Assembly: GCA_029204225.1 (NCBI GenBank)
Contig: CM055102.1
Location: 17,318,223 to 17,382,222 of the forward strand
Direction: 5' to 3'
Origin: Diphasiastrum complanatum
Lineage: Eukaryota; Streptophyta; Lycopodiopsida; Lycopodiales; Lycopodiaceae
DNA: 64,000 nucleotides
Shown: positions 34,589 to 44,315 of the stretch, piece by piece
Position numbering within the stretch: the stretch's first letter is position 1
How the letters are laid out: every line of letters starts with the position of its first letter
Translations under genes and position numbers: made by a program
Notes under the pieces: model-generated
What the model was told of the DNA's origin: nothing
Database searches by the model: none
The model's input: only the letters and a program-made list of their open reading frames with translations

Positions 34589-35411
34589 CTACTTGCTTAT
34601 GGATATAAGTGTCCACTTTGGATGCTTCACTTATTCTCATAAGAAGTTTACAACTTGCCTTTAAGATTGAAAACTTACAATTTTCATCTTCATGAATGAA
34701 CACATCATTCATGATCTTATTGAAACCAAAAGATCCTACATTATGAAGATATTTCCATTTCCTTGACTTCATAACTAATGTAAGCTTACAAGGAAACCAT
34801 ATTTTTCTATCTTTTAAGGCATCACACTCAACTAGCATTGCCTTAAGCCACCTTTGAGATACAAAAATCCCTTCAAAGCAAAATAGATCTTCATAAGTTG
34901 ACATGAGAGCATAAATGAAACTATTTTCATTTTGTGATTGATGCTCCTTATCCTTGATTGATTTCTCTTGGATCATAACAATAAGTTTGAACTTTTCTAA
35001 AGTTCCAAGCAAAATACATTCCAAGGACATAAAATAAATCCAAGTTACTTTCATGAAAGTGACATCTATCTTTGCATCTTGAACCAAACAATGCACTTCC
35101 AAATGAAAAATTTCAAAAGATTTGACATGTGTTGTGATGGACTCTTGAAGACAAATCTTGTAAGTCCTTGTGAGACTCCAAGCCTCATTCACCTTTCCAC
35201 AAAGGAAACACCTTTCCTTGGACTTGTCCTTCTTGTATTTGCATTTTGAACTTGAAGCTCCATCCTTCACCTTGGCCCCCTTGCTTTGGTTCTCCTTGGA
35301 TGGACTGGTCTTCTTTTTGTAGCATCTTGAGAAAAAATATCCTCCCTTGCCACAAAGGTTGCACTTAGGATCCTTTCTTTCCTTCAGTAGGATGCCACCT
35401 ATTGATGCCAT
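34560..35411 (-). CDS. Element D ORF1: zinc-knuckle start plus unknown domain
   Basis: 283 codons from an ATG. The N-terminus MASIGGILLKE resembles the gag start of element E (MASNGGIMLE). The gag core is absent. Instead it goes straight to a knuckle-like CNLCGKGGYFFSRC in which the usual His is not conserved, a Lys-rich linker, and a second CFLCGK half-knuckle. The remaining roughly 190 residues match no family I know. They contain a module (FVSQRWLKAMLVE; then CKLLMRISEASKVDTYIH) that recurs in ORF2. It may bind element RNA through the basic Cys-rich part. The frame ends where ORF2 begins, overlapping by about 29 bases, so both may be one protein broken by a frameshift. Confidence 0.6.
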   Translation of the reverse strand: MASIGGILLKERKDPKCNLCGKGGYFFSRCYKKKTSPSKENQSKGAKVKDGASSSKCKYKKDKSKERCFLCGKVNEAWSLTRTYKICLQESITTHVKSFEIFHLEVHCLVQDAKIDVTFMKVTWIYFMSLECILLGTLEKFKLIVMIQEKSIKDKEHQSQNENSFIYALMSTYEDLFCFEGIFVSQRWLKAMLVECDALKDRKIWFPCKLTLVMKSRKWKYLHNVGSFGFNKIMNDVFIHEDENCKFSILKASCKLLMRISEASKVDTYIHKQVVGLIEMDTF

Positions 35412-37049
35412 GTGAATAAAAACCTATGATATGATTCTACAAATGTAATTTGTGACTTTCAACAGACTAGATTTTAACATCAACCTAGAATGATCTACAA
35501 AAGATCTAGCTCACAAGCCTAAGAATCAATCTTCACACTAATGACTAGTCACTTGGAAACTTTGCTTTGATCGCTAAGACAAAAGCACACAATCTTTGAA
35601 TCAAATCACAAAAGAAATCAGATCCAATCTCCTATTGGACTCATCAAATACCAATGACTCTTTCTTTTGAAAATTGAAATGGATATGAAAAGATTTGACA
35701 CCTAGATTTTCCTTTTCACTTGACTAGTTCTCTCAACACTTGAGATTCTTGAACAAAAGATGGGTTTTGTTTCAAACACATGAAAATCAAACTTAATCAC
35801 TTCTTTTGGACTCACTCTTGACCCAAATAATCTCACTCTTGAGATTTAGAATGAATTTGATTTGATTTGAAAACATACTATACCACCAATTTTTCACAAA
35901 GCTTAAAAATTTAGACAACTAGAGATTCACAAAGATCTCAACCATGCATGAATACTCAAATACGGAATCCTCATCATTCTAGACATCCAATGGGATCACA
36001 AATTGACCCTCACACTCTCACAAAGAAAGTTGAATAGAACTAATTTGAGTTTCATACATACTATGTCAATTTTTGCTCAACAAATTGAATTCAATCACTC
36101 CTATTGGATTCCCTTTACTCTACCTTTTAAGACTTGGAATGAAATTCAAAATCAAAAGTTGTGATTTAAGATATTGTGCTTCAAAGATCTAATGTCACTT
36201 AGAAAGATTTGATCACATAGGAAAAGACAAATTCTTCACCAATAACAACGCATAATGACCTTCTAGTTCTTGCCCTCTACAAAGGAACTCTTAGAAAATT
36301 GGATCTCTCTCTACACGTTTGTCATAGATACCTTAATGACTCTTTTCAAACCTTACAATCACTCAAACAAATTGAGTAGGGTTGAACAATGTGACTTGGA
36401 TCTCAATCTCTTTTCTAAAACTTTCAATTTAAGCCAATCTATGTAAAATTCTACAAAAGATTTGCATAGATGCTCTATATGCACTAGAAACTCTCAAAGG
36501 TTTCACTTGGAGGACAGATCCAAGGATTTTTTTCTAGCAAATTTATGCTTCTAAACTTGACCCTATCACTCTTGAACAAATCTAGAGTGATGGTACAATG
36601 GATTTCATCCTCTCACCTTGCATATCACTCCTTAATCTATGATTTTTGGCAAAATCTCTCTCAACTTCAACATGCACTCAAAAAATCAGAGATAATCAAT
36701 TAATGCACCTAATTCAAGCTTCAAATTTAATTTTTTGGCTGATCTAATCCAAGAACTAATCAAGGGATTATATTCTCCATAGAAAATGCTTGATTTTGCA
36801 CTAAAAATCACTCAAATTGGGTGTGTGAGTCAAATTGTACAAATTTTTGAAATTTCTCAGCCAAAACCAGATCTGTACGGCCTCACACGTGTGAAAAGGG
36901 TTCCTACAGCCCACAACAAGATCTGGACCTAAAATTTTGAGGATAGCTATCAAATCCAACTCGCTAGACAAAATTTGACTAGTTTCCAAAAAACTACTAA
37001 TTTTGGCTTTGATTTGGATTAACCCTATCAATTTCAACAAAAACTCTTG

Positions 37050-37067
37050 TACTTGGCTCTGATACCA
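37050..37067 (-). promoter_or_regulatory. Primer binding site of element D
   Basis: Minus strand TGGTATCAGAGCCAAG touches the LTR end and is complementary to plant initiator tRNA-Met. The leader (37049-35412, about 1.6 kb) has no gene but contains another CACACGTGTGAAAA site at about 36883-36897. Confidence 0.9.
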
Positions 37068-37900
37068 TGTGCAAAAAGTACAAAAAGGACCAAGAGTGGA
37101 TCCCAATCTGATCCTCAAGAGGGATTGGATGTTAAATTTACTTGATCTATCAATCTACATAAGATAAAGATCAATCTAGATCAATTTTAGACATAAAATC
37201 CAAACAAGAACAATCATTTATTGAAGGTAAATGTACTTTCTGGTTTCACACGTGTGAAACCCTGTCAGGGTACGGACTCCAACCTAAAAATCAAGTACAC
37301 ATTGATAGAACCTCAAAACAATCAAAGCAAATGTAGACAAATGGAGAAAATCACTCAAAATTGCTTCCAAAACCAAGATTGGTGTCTCACCTTGATTATG
37401 GCCAAATGTGGCTCTATATATACAATAAGTGGGAGCTTGTGGTACTGATCATCCCTATGATCCCACATGTGTGAAGGTGCTTTGTCATATGATGATTCAT
37501 CATGCAAAACTGACACTTGGACAAAACCTTCTATTTTGAGCACTTTTGGCCCATTTTCCTTCTATATGGAGATCTACTTGAAAATCTTTTAGAAGTCAAA
37601 ATTTGCCTACTTCAACTTATTCCACACATGTGAGTTGTCCTCTACACATGGGATATGACACCTAACCAAAGGATGTGGCTCATGCAATCAATAGATTGAT
37701 GCCATGTGTCATATGTCTAGAAAACTAGTTTTTGGCCTTTTTAGCCACTAGAACTTGAATTAAATCATATGTACAACCTATATGATTATGGTACAAGAAA
37801 AGTACACTATTTTCACACGTGGGAACAGGCTCCACACATGTGTTTTTATCTATATACAAGATTTTTGGCCTCTACCAAGCTTATTTTTGCATTTTTCACA
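37068..37900 (-). repeat. 5' LTR of element D
   Basis: 833 bp. It carries the same palindrome at 37244-37259. On its element strand it begins TGTGAAAAATGC and ends TTTTTGCACA, directly followed by the PBS. Confidence 0.92.
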
Positions 37901-38359
37901 TAGGGGAGCTTGGGAAGCTCTTAGAATGCAATTTCAAACTTGCAATCCAGCTCGGGCCATGTTCTTGAAGTCGAGATTGAACGTAGTAAGGATGGAAGAA
38001 AGTGAATCACTGGGATCTTTCTTCACAAGAATAAAGGAGCTAAGAGATCAACTTGTGGCAATTGGAGAACCAATTAGGGACGTTGAATTGGTACATACCA
38101 CAATGAGTGGTGTCTCGGAAGGGCTACAGATGTTTGTGAGCGGCATTGCTTCGAGGGAGAGATTGCCTACTTTTGAAGACTTCCACGAATTATGTTGCAA
38201 GAAGAGCAGAGTCATGAAGTGGTGAAGTCAAGGCAAACCCCACAGGAGGATCAAGCCTTGCTTGCTAAAGGCAAGTAGAAAGGATGGAAAAGGATTCCTA
38301 AGAAATTCAAGGATGATGATGACGAGGGAGAGTCGTCATCAAAGGGGAAAAAGAAGAAG

Positions 38360-41300
38360 AAAGACAAATGTTACTATTGCCACAAACTGAGTCATTGGGC
38401 ACGCGAGTGTTACAAGAAGAAAGCGGACATAAAGGTAGGAAAAGTAACTCAACAAGGCAACATTCCCAAAGATGATGGAGAAGGTGATGAGACAAGTGTC
38501 TTCTCATCGACATTGGCATCCCAAGTTGATGATGGTGCCAAATGGTTCATAGATTCAGGCGCCACAAGGCATATGACCAGGAAACGTGATTGGTTTGAAA
38601 AATTCTCACCAATCCATGATGGGGATAAGGTCACTCAAGCCAATGGAGAGGAATGCCAAATACAGGGTGTGGGCAATGTACCTGTGCAGTTTCCTGAACA
38701 TCCCTAATGTTCTCTATGTTCCTGGACTCAAAAAGAGTTTACTTTCTGTTGGTGTAATGGCAAATCAACATCTTAAGGTTGAATTTGTCAAGGATGGATG
38801 CCTTATGAGGGATATGAACCACAACCATAAAGTGGTGGTGAAGGGTTATAGAGATAGTAACTGTGGCCTCTATAAATTGGATGCTGCAAAACTAGGAGAA
38901 TATGGTTTGGCTATCTCAATAGCATCTCAATCTGAGTTGTGGCATAGAAGACTTGGACATTTGAACTATGGGAGCTTGAGATTGATGGGGAAGCTAAAGA
39001 TGGTAATAGGGTTACCGACATTGTAGGATGATCATCATGCAATATGTGAAGGATGCGTCATGGGAAAGCATCACAGGGAGACATTCAAGAAAAGTGGAGC
39101 TGCAAGAGCTAAGAAACCACTGGAACTTATTCACAGTGACCTGTGCGGCCCAATGAAGACCATGTCATTGGGGCAAGCATATTATTTTATGACTTTCAGA
39201 GATGATTACTCTAGGAGGACATGGATTTATTTCTTGAAGAAGAAATCTGATGCTTTTACTCACTTCAAGGAGTTCAAGACTTTGGTAGAGAACCAACTGG
39301 ATGCACGCGAATTCAAAGTGCTAAAATCTGATAGAGGGTGCAAATACAAATCTGATGATTCTGAGGACTTTTGCAAGGAATACGACATCAAAAGACAATT
39401 CACACAGTCACACACGCTACATAGTAATGGTGTAACTGAAAGAAAAAATAGGACTATTATGGAGAGTGCACACTCCACTATTATGGCTTGACCGATTCAC
39501 TTTGGTCGGAAGCGTGCAGTGCGACAACATTCTTGCAAAACAGGAGCCCTACAGTTGTGGTTCCAAATGTGACTCCCGAAGAAGCATTTACTAGAATAAA
39601 GCCAAAAATCGACAAGTTACATGTCATTGGATGTAAGGCCTACGTACATGTGCCAAAGGAGGAGCGAAAGAAACTTGATGCCAAACCAATCAAGTGTATC
39701 TTCGTCAGTTATGATGAGAGGACGAAAGCTTACAAGTGTTTTGATCCTGTAATGAACAAGATTCACATTAGCAAAGATGTGATCTTTGATGAAACGCATA
39801 GGTATGAAGATGAAGACCATGTAAGTGGTGAAAGCATCAAAAGACTTCCCACAATCCTGGAGGAAGAAGATGAAGAAGATGCTCCACAAGATGATGCACG
39901 TGAAGACGAGAGTCGAGAGGGCAAGTATGAAAGGACACCACCTATTCAAGAGCCTAGGAGGAGGTACTTGCCATTAGGAGCAATAAAGGAGAAACCGGTT
40001 GGAAGTAAGAGACATTACTTAGGCACTCCTTGGGATACATACTCTCCACTAAGTGTATCGCCTGAATGTAAGATACCAAAATGGTATGAAAAGATCATGA
40101 AGGACGCAAAGCTAAATCAACCAGGATCTAGCACACAAGGTGAAGTGAGAAGATCAATGCAGGAAATGAAGTCTTTCGATCGTTATCATGTGAACTATGC
40201 CCTAATGACTGACATTTTGAAGTGTCGAGAGCCATCAACCTTTGATGAGACAAAAGATCACAAAGAGTGGCAAAGGGCAATGGAAGAGGAGATAGAATCC
40301 ATCCACAAGCATGATACATGGGAGTTGGTTGATCTACCACTTGGAAAGAAACCCATTGACAACAAATGGGTGTTTAGAACAAAGTTTCATGCAGATGGCA
40401 CGATAGCAAAGTATAAGGCACGCCTAGTAGTGAAGGGTTATGAACAAAGCAAAGGAATTGACTATGAAGAGACATTTGCTCCAGTGGCTAAGTGGACTAC
40501 GCTACGCCTTAGCATCTCATTTTGGGTGGAAGATCCATCAAATGGATGTGAAGTTCGCATTTTTGAATGGTGACTCAGAGGAAGAAGTTACATGGTCCAA
40601 CCGCAGGGCATCATGGCAAAAGAGCAAGAACAAAAGGTATGTAAACTACACAAAGCACTTTATGGCCTTAAGCAAGCGCCACGCGCATGGTATGGACGCA
40701 TTGACAGTTACTTTCTTTCTCATGGGTTTGTAAGAACAAATTCAGATCCAAACCTTTATGTTCTTATAAATGATGACAACATTGCCTTGATTGTACTTTA
40801 CGTTGATGATATCATTATCACGGGCAATGATGAGAACCTCACTCGTTCTATCAAAACCAACTTATGCAAGCAGTTTGAGATGACAGATTTAGATCTTATG
40901 CACTATTGCTTGGGTGTCGAAGTATGGCAAACTGGCAGTGATATCAGGTTATGTCAAAACAAGTATGTGGGTGAGATATTGGAGAGATTTCACATGACAG
41001 AGTGCAAACCTTCCATCACCCCTTGCGAAGCTGGTAAGAAATTATTTTGTATTGATGATAGTGCACATGTTGACGCTACTCTATTTCATCAGCTAGTTGG
41101 GAGTTTGATATATCTTATGACTACACGTCCTGATATCTGCTATGCGTAAGTTTGATTAGCCAATTCATGTCATCACCCACTATGGACCATTGGAAAGCTG
41201 CAAAAAGGATTTTGAGGTATGTGAAAGGTACACGTAACCTTGGTCTAATCTACAAAAGACAAAGTGTTTTACCTAAGTTGCAAGGTTATGTTGACGCTGA

Positions 41301-41748
41301 TTGGGCAGGAAGTATAGATGATAGAAAGTCAACAACATGTTATGCCTTCAATTTTGGTAGCGGTTGTTTTTCATGGTCTAGCAAGAAGCAAGATACTATT
41401 TCTCTTTCTTCTATAGAAGACGAATATAAAGCTTTAAGTTCTGCTACCCAGGAAGCTGTTTGGCTACGTACGTTGTTATGTGAGATTGGCATGAAGCAGG
41501 TAAATCCTACTATTATTTTCTGTGACAGTCAAAGCGGAATACAATTGGCTAAGAATCCTATCTTTCATGCAAGGACAAAACATATTGAGGTGAAATATCA
41601 CTTTGTGCGTGAGAAGTTACAATCTGAAGATATAAGTATTGTACATTGTTCTACGTTATTACAAGTTGCTGATATATTTACAAAAGCTTTAAGTAAAGAA
41701 AAGTTTGAAACTTTTAGAGCCAAACTTGGCTTAGATCTGGTTATGTAA
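38360..41748 (+). pseudogene. Copia C protease-integrase-RT-RNase H, several frameshifts
   Basis: Domains in order: zinc knuckle; protease WFIDSGATRHM (near 38550); frameshift near 38700; pre-integrase ELWHRRLGHLNYGSL. A stop at 39024 precedes the integrase, whose triad lies in HSDLCGP, KSDRGCKYK and VTERKNR (39140-39450). After a frameshift at about 39489 come the integrase tail and the RT start (EWQRAMEEEIESI, WVFRTKFHADG, YKARLVVKGY). A small gap/frameshift at 40510-40600 is followed by LYGLKQAPRAWY and the catalytic YVDDIIITG (near 40800). A stop at about 41147 precedes RNase H with DADWAGSIDDRKS and FHARTKHIEVKYHFVRE. It is nearly complete but broken at about six places, so it is not functional here. 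Confidence 0.9.
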
Positions 41749-41839
41749 AAAGCCTTTACTTGTAATACTATCATGGAAGTATGTTCCATGAATAGAGTAA
41801 ACTCTAAAATAAAGAGAGACGTTGATCATTGAGGGAGAG

Positions 41840-42093
41840 AGTTAAAATAGCAATGATCGACTTATACAGTGCTTTCTTATTTCGACAGCACCACATGTGC
41901 TTAGTTTTAGAGTTATCGGGCCATCCTTCTTTTACGAGCCCTTTAAGTGCTTTTTAAGCAACTTATCTTTGTGCTTACTTATCAGTTGAATATACAGTCT
42001 GTGGAGAGCAATTTTGTTGTCTTGTCTTGATGCACTTGACGTTGTGCTGAGGTGATTGATCCGGTTAGGTGTTTAAACTATGTTTTCTTAACT
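41840..42093 (+). repeat. 3' LTR of copia C
   Basis: Pairs with 30809-31061. It carries CACATGTGC where the 5' copy has a G-box CACGTGTGC, a CpG-type change. Confidence 0.8.
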
Positions 42094-42230
42094 ATAAATA
42101 CATGTGCACTTATAGTTATAACATATTCTGAGATTCAAGCTCAGACTTAGACTCAGACTGACTTATTTACTTATGCACTTGCGCACTTACGTACTCTTCG
42201 TAAAAGAGATACCACAAGGCAGCAAGAAAA

Positions 42231-42501
42231 ATGTATATTGATTCAGACTTAGAATGGCTGGAGAAAAATGACAAAGCTATAGCAATTATTGTGTCTTCAG
42301 TGCATGACAACATAATGCTAGATCTTTTATCGAGTTCAAATGAGAAAAAATTGTGGGAAGAACTACGAACCAAGAATGAGACTCGATCTCGAAATCAAGT
42401 CATGTCCTTGGAGGACCAATTGACTTACCTACAATGGGACGACAAAGACCTGACCACATTCATATGAAAGATAAAGGATTTGTTTATTTCTTTGCAGAAT
42501 T
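42231..42501 (+). pseudogene. Copia O gag fragment before element E
   Basis: The frame reads WLEKNDKAIAIIVSSVHDN, then LLSSSNEKKLWEELRTKNE and LEDQLTYLQWDDKDLTTFI, the middle of a UBN2-type gag. It begins inside the truncated LTR without PBS or normal start and is cut by element E at 42501. The continuation at 48074-48160 is degraded. Confidence 0.7.
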
Positions 42502-43148
42502 TGTGAAAATTGTCAACATTTTCTTGTCTAGTTTTAGGCCAAAATTGCTAAAAATGGCACATAGTTTAGGATCTGACTTTTCACACGTGTGAAACAGGTC
42601 TAGATATTCTTAGTAAGTGTATTTTTTCAGTATGAAGAAGTGTCAAACTTCAAGACCTTCGAAATGAGTCCATTTTCATGTATTTTGGACATATATGCCA
42701 ATTTTACCTATATAGGGCATATTTTAGGTAAGGAGGGTCTAGAGAGAGGAGAGAGAGTCATCTCTCTCAGCTATATATAGCAGGTAGGCCGTGGAGAAAC
42801 AGGTTGGAGCAGATCCATTGTATTCATTTGCTTAATGAGAGATTTTTCTATTGGGTTCTCCTTCCATTGTTGGCATTGTGTAGTGATTGAGTTCAAGCTT
42901 TGTGTGTATGATCTTAGGTGCTTTCCAAAAGTGATAGGATGATGTATTATGGATTGTATAATGCTATTTTGGGCCGCACTTGATGTTTATGGAAGTTTCC
43001 ATTTGTGATAAATGCTTTTTGATCAAGTTCTTTGCATTCTAGGTAGCATAGAATGTGTTGCCAATTCCTAGCTTATGTAGTTTGGAGTGCAAGCATTCAA
43101 GCCAATGATCTTGGAGTTTAGATCCACTTAGGATCTGTATTTTTCACA
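42502..43148 (+). repeat. 5' LTR of element E
   Basis: Begins TGTGAAAATTG, ends TATTTTTCACA. Palindrome TTTCACACGTGTGAAA at 42579-42594. TATA box CTATATATAG at 42771-42780, so transcription likely starts about 30 bases later. Confidence 0.95.
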
Positions 43149-44315
43149 TGGTATCAGAGCTGGTTGGCTTCTATTCATAGTAAGTATTCCATTTTTGGTG
43201 ATATTTGGATGTTTGATCAAGTTCTAGCATGATTTTGCATTGCTTTGTTGATCAAATCTTACTAACCTTTGTTTTGTGAGTTGAACTTGTGGATCAAAAG
43301 CATATTTCAGGTCTATTGAAGATCAGAGGCTGAAAAGAAACTATTTTGGATCAGATCATAACACCTAATCATTTGTTGATTGTGAGGCTTGTGCATATTC
43401 AATACTAACAATGTTCTTTTCAATCCTATTGTTGACAATCTCCATTCTTGGATGAACACTCTCCTTAAGTGGATGAAACTTCTCCTTAAGTGGATGACAA
43501 ATGCTCTTTTGAGTGAGTTGTAATTCTCCTAAAGGCTGAGCAAAGCTCCCATTTGGATGAAAGATCCCCTTTTTTGGGTGAACATATTGTAAGCTCCATT
43601 GTGAAGAGCATATTGTAAAGATTGTCATCAATTTTGGCATAATTTTTGGTGTACTTTGTTGAGCATGTAAGTAACTCTCCTTATTTAATTTGATTGGAGC
43701 ATTTGCTGGAAGGTGTTAACCATTATGCAAGTGTGTTTTCAGGTTCTTAACAGGTTGAGGAACATTCTCATGTGAAGTGATTTTAGATCTACATCTAAAC
43801 ACCAAGATTTGACAAGATAGTGAAGCTAGTCTTGTGATTCACTAAGTGTGCTCATTCATTCACCTCTAGTATTTATCACTTGCTGGAGTTTATAAACTTT
43901 TAGAAGTGTGGTTTACATGTGGTTTTACAGGTTGAATCAATATCTTAGTGTGTTGATCATATGTTGATCAAGTTTGTTCATTACTAGGTAATCTTGGCAT
44001 CCTAGTTTTGGGTATTTTCTAAGAATGCAAGTAACTCTTCACACCATAACTTGATTTGGTCACTTGCTGGAAAGTTTGAGAGCTTAAGCAAGAGTGTGTT
44101 CAGGTTGGTTTGATTTTGTAATCCATTCTTAGTGTGTGCAAAGTGTTGCATGTGTTTCAATCTTCCTTTCTATGCTTGGAAACCATCTAGGTTCAAGATA
44201 GAAGTGTTTTAGGGTCCTAAATCTTCATAGATCTCTTTATCTATCATTTGTTGAGAGAAAAGTGAGTGCTAAGTGCTTTAGGACAAAACCTAAAAGTTGA
44301 AGAAACATTAGAATC
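43149..44315 (+). promoter_or_regulatory. PBS and long leader of element E
   Basis: PBS at 43149-43160. The leader holds loosely repeated modules: (G)CAAGTAACTCT..., then ACTTGCTGGA, then AAG(A)GTGTGTTCAGGTT, around 43670-43760, 43870-43950 and 44030-44110. It also has two copies of CTCCTTAAGTGGATGA at 43461-43500. The leader may hold the packaging signal, an inference from its position. Confidence 0.6.

Larger units (their letters stand above)
32606..37900 (-). mobile_element. Element D: complete non-autonomous LTR retrotransposon
   Basis: LTRs lie at 32606-33437 and 37068-37900 (832 and 833 bp), beginning TGTGCAAAAAGTAC and ending ATTTTTCACA. They are flanked by a perfect 5-bp target duplication TAGGG (32601-32605 and 37901-37905). 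The element lies on the minus strand: the PBS TGGTATCAGAGCC adjoins the right LTR and a purine tract (GAGGAGGAG) adjoins the left one. By eye about 16-17 substitutions and one indel separate the LTRs, roughly 2%. The interior has two overlapping ORFs with no protease, integrase, RT or RNase H motifs. Removing it restores a continuous gag frame in copia C. Confidence 0.92.
32341..38225 (+). pseudogene. Copia C gag, interrupted by element D
   Basis: The gag start at 32341 (ANINEAILGDASKLHGVSNY, then IWKFKMKSILMEKELW) is the N-terminal UBN2-like domain. It reads into DATTAR at 32605, where element D begins. After D's right target duplication the frame resumes at 37906 with AWEALRMQF, VRMEESESLGSFFTRIKEL and ERLPTFEDF. 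It ends at a premature stop (38223-38225). A second stop lies near 38278. The zinc knuckle CYYCHKLSHWAREC (about 38368-38410) follows in the neighbouring frame. Confidence 0.85.
30809..42093 (+). mobile_element. Copia element C, inserted in the 5' LTR of O and carrying D
   Basis: Direct repeats of about 253 bp flank it: 30809-31061 and 41840-42093. They share GATCGACTTATACAGTGC, TTTACGAGCCCTTTAAGTGC and CAGTCTGTGGAGAGCAATT. A primer site (31062) follows the first and a purine run (GAGGGAGAGA) precedes the second. By eye the LTRs differ at roughly 13-14 of 250 positions. The flanks join to give the uninterrupted O LTR sequence AACAATATAAATACATG seen near 51962, which proves insertion into that LTR. 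The exact target duplication is blurred (ATA-like). The coding region has frameshifts and a nested element. Confidence 0.85.
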
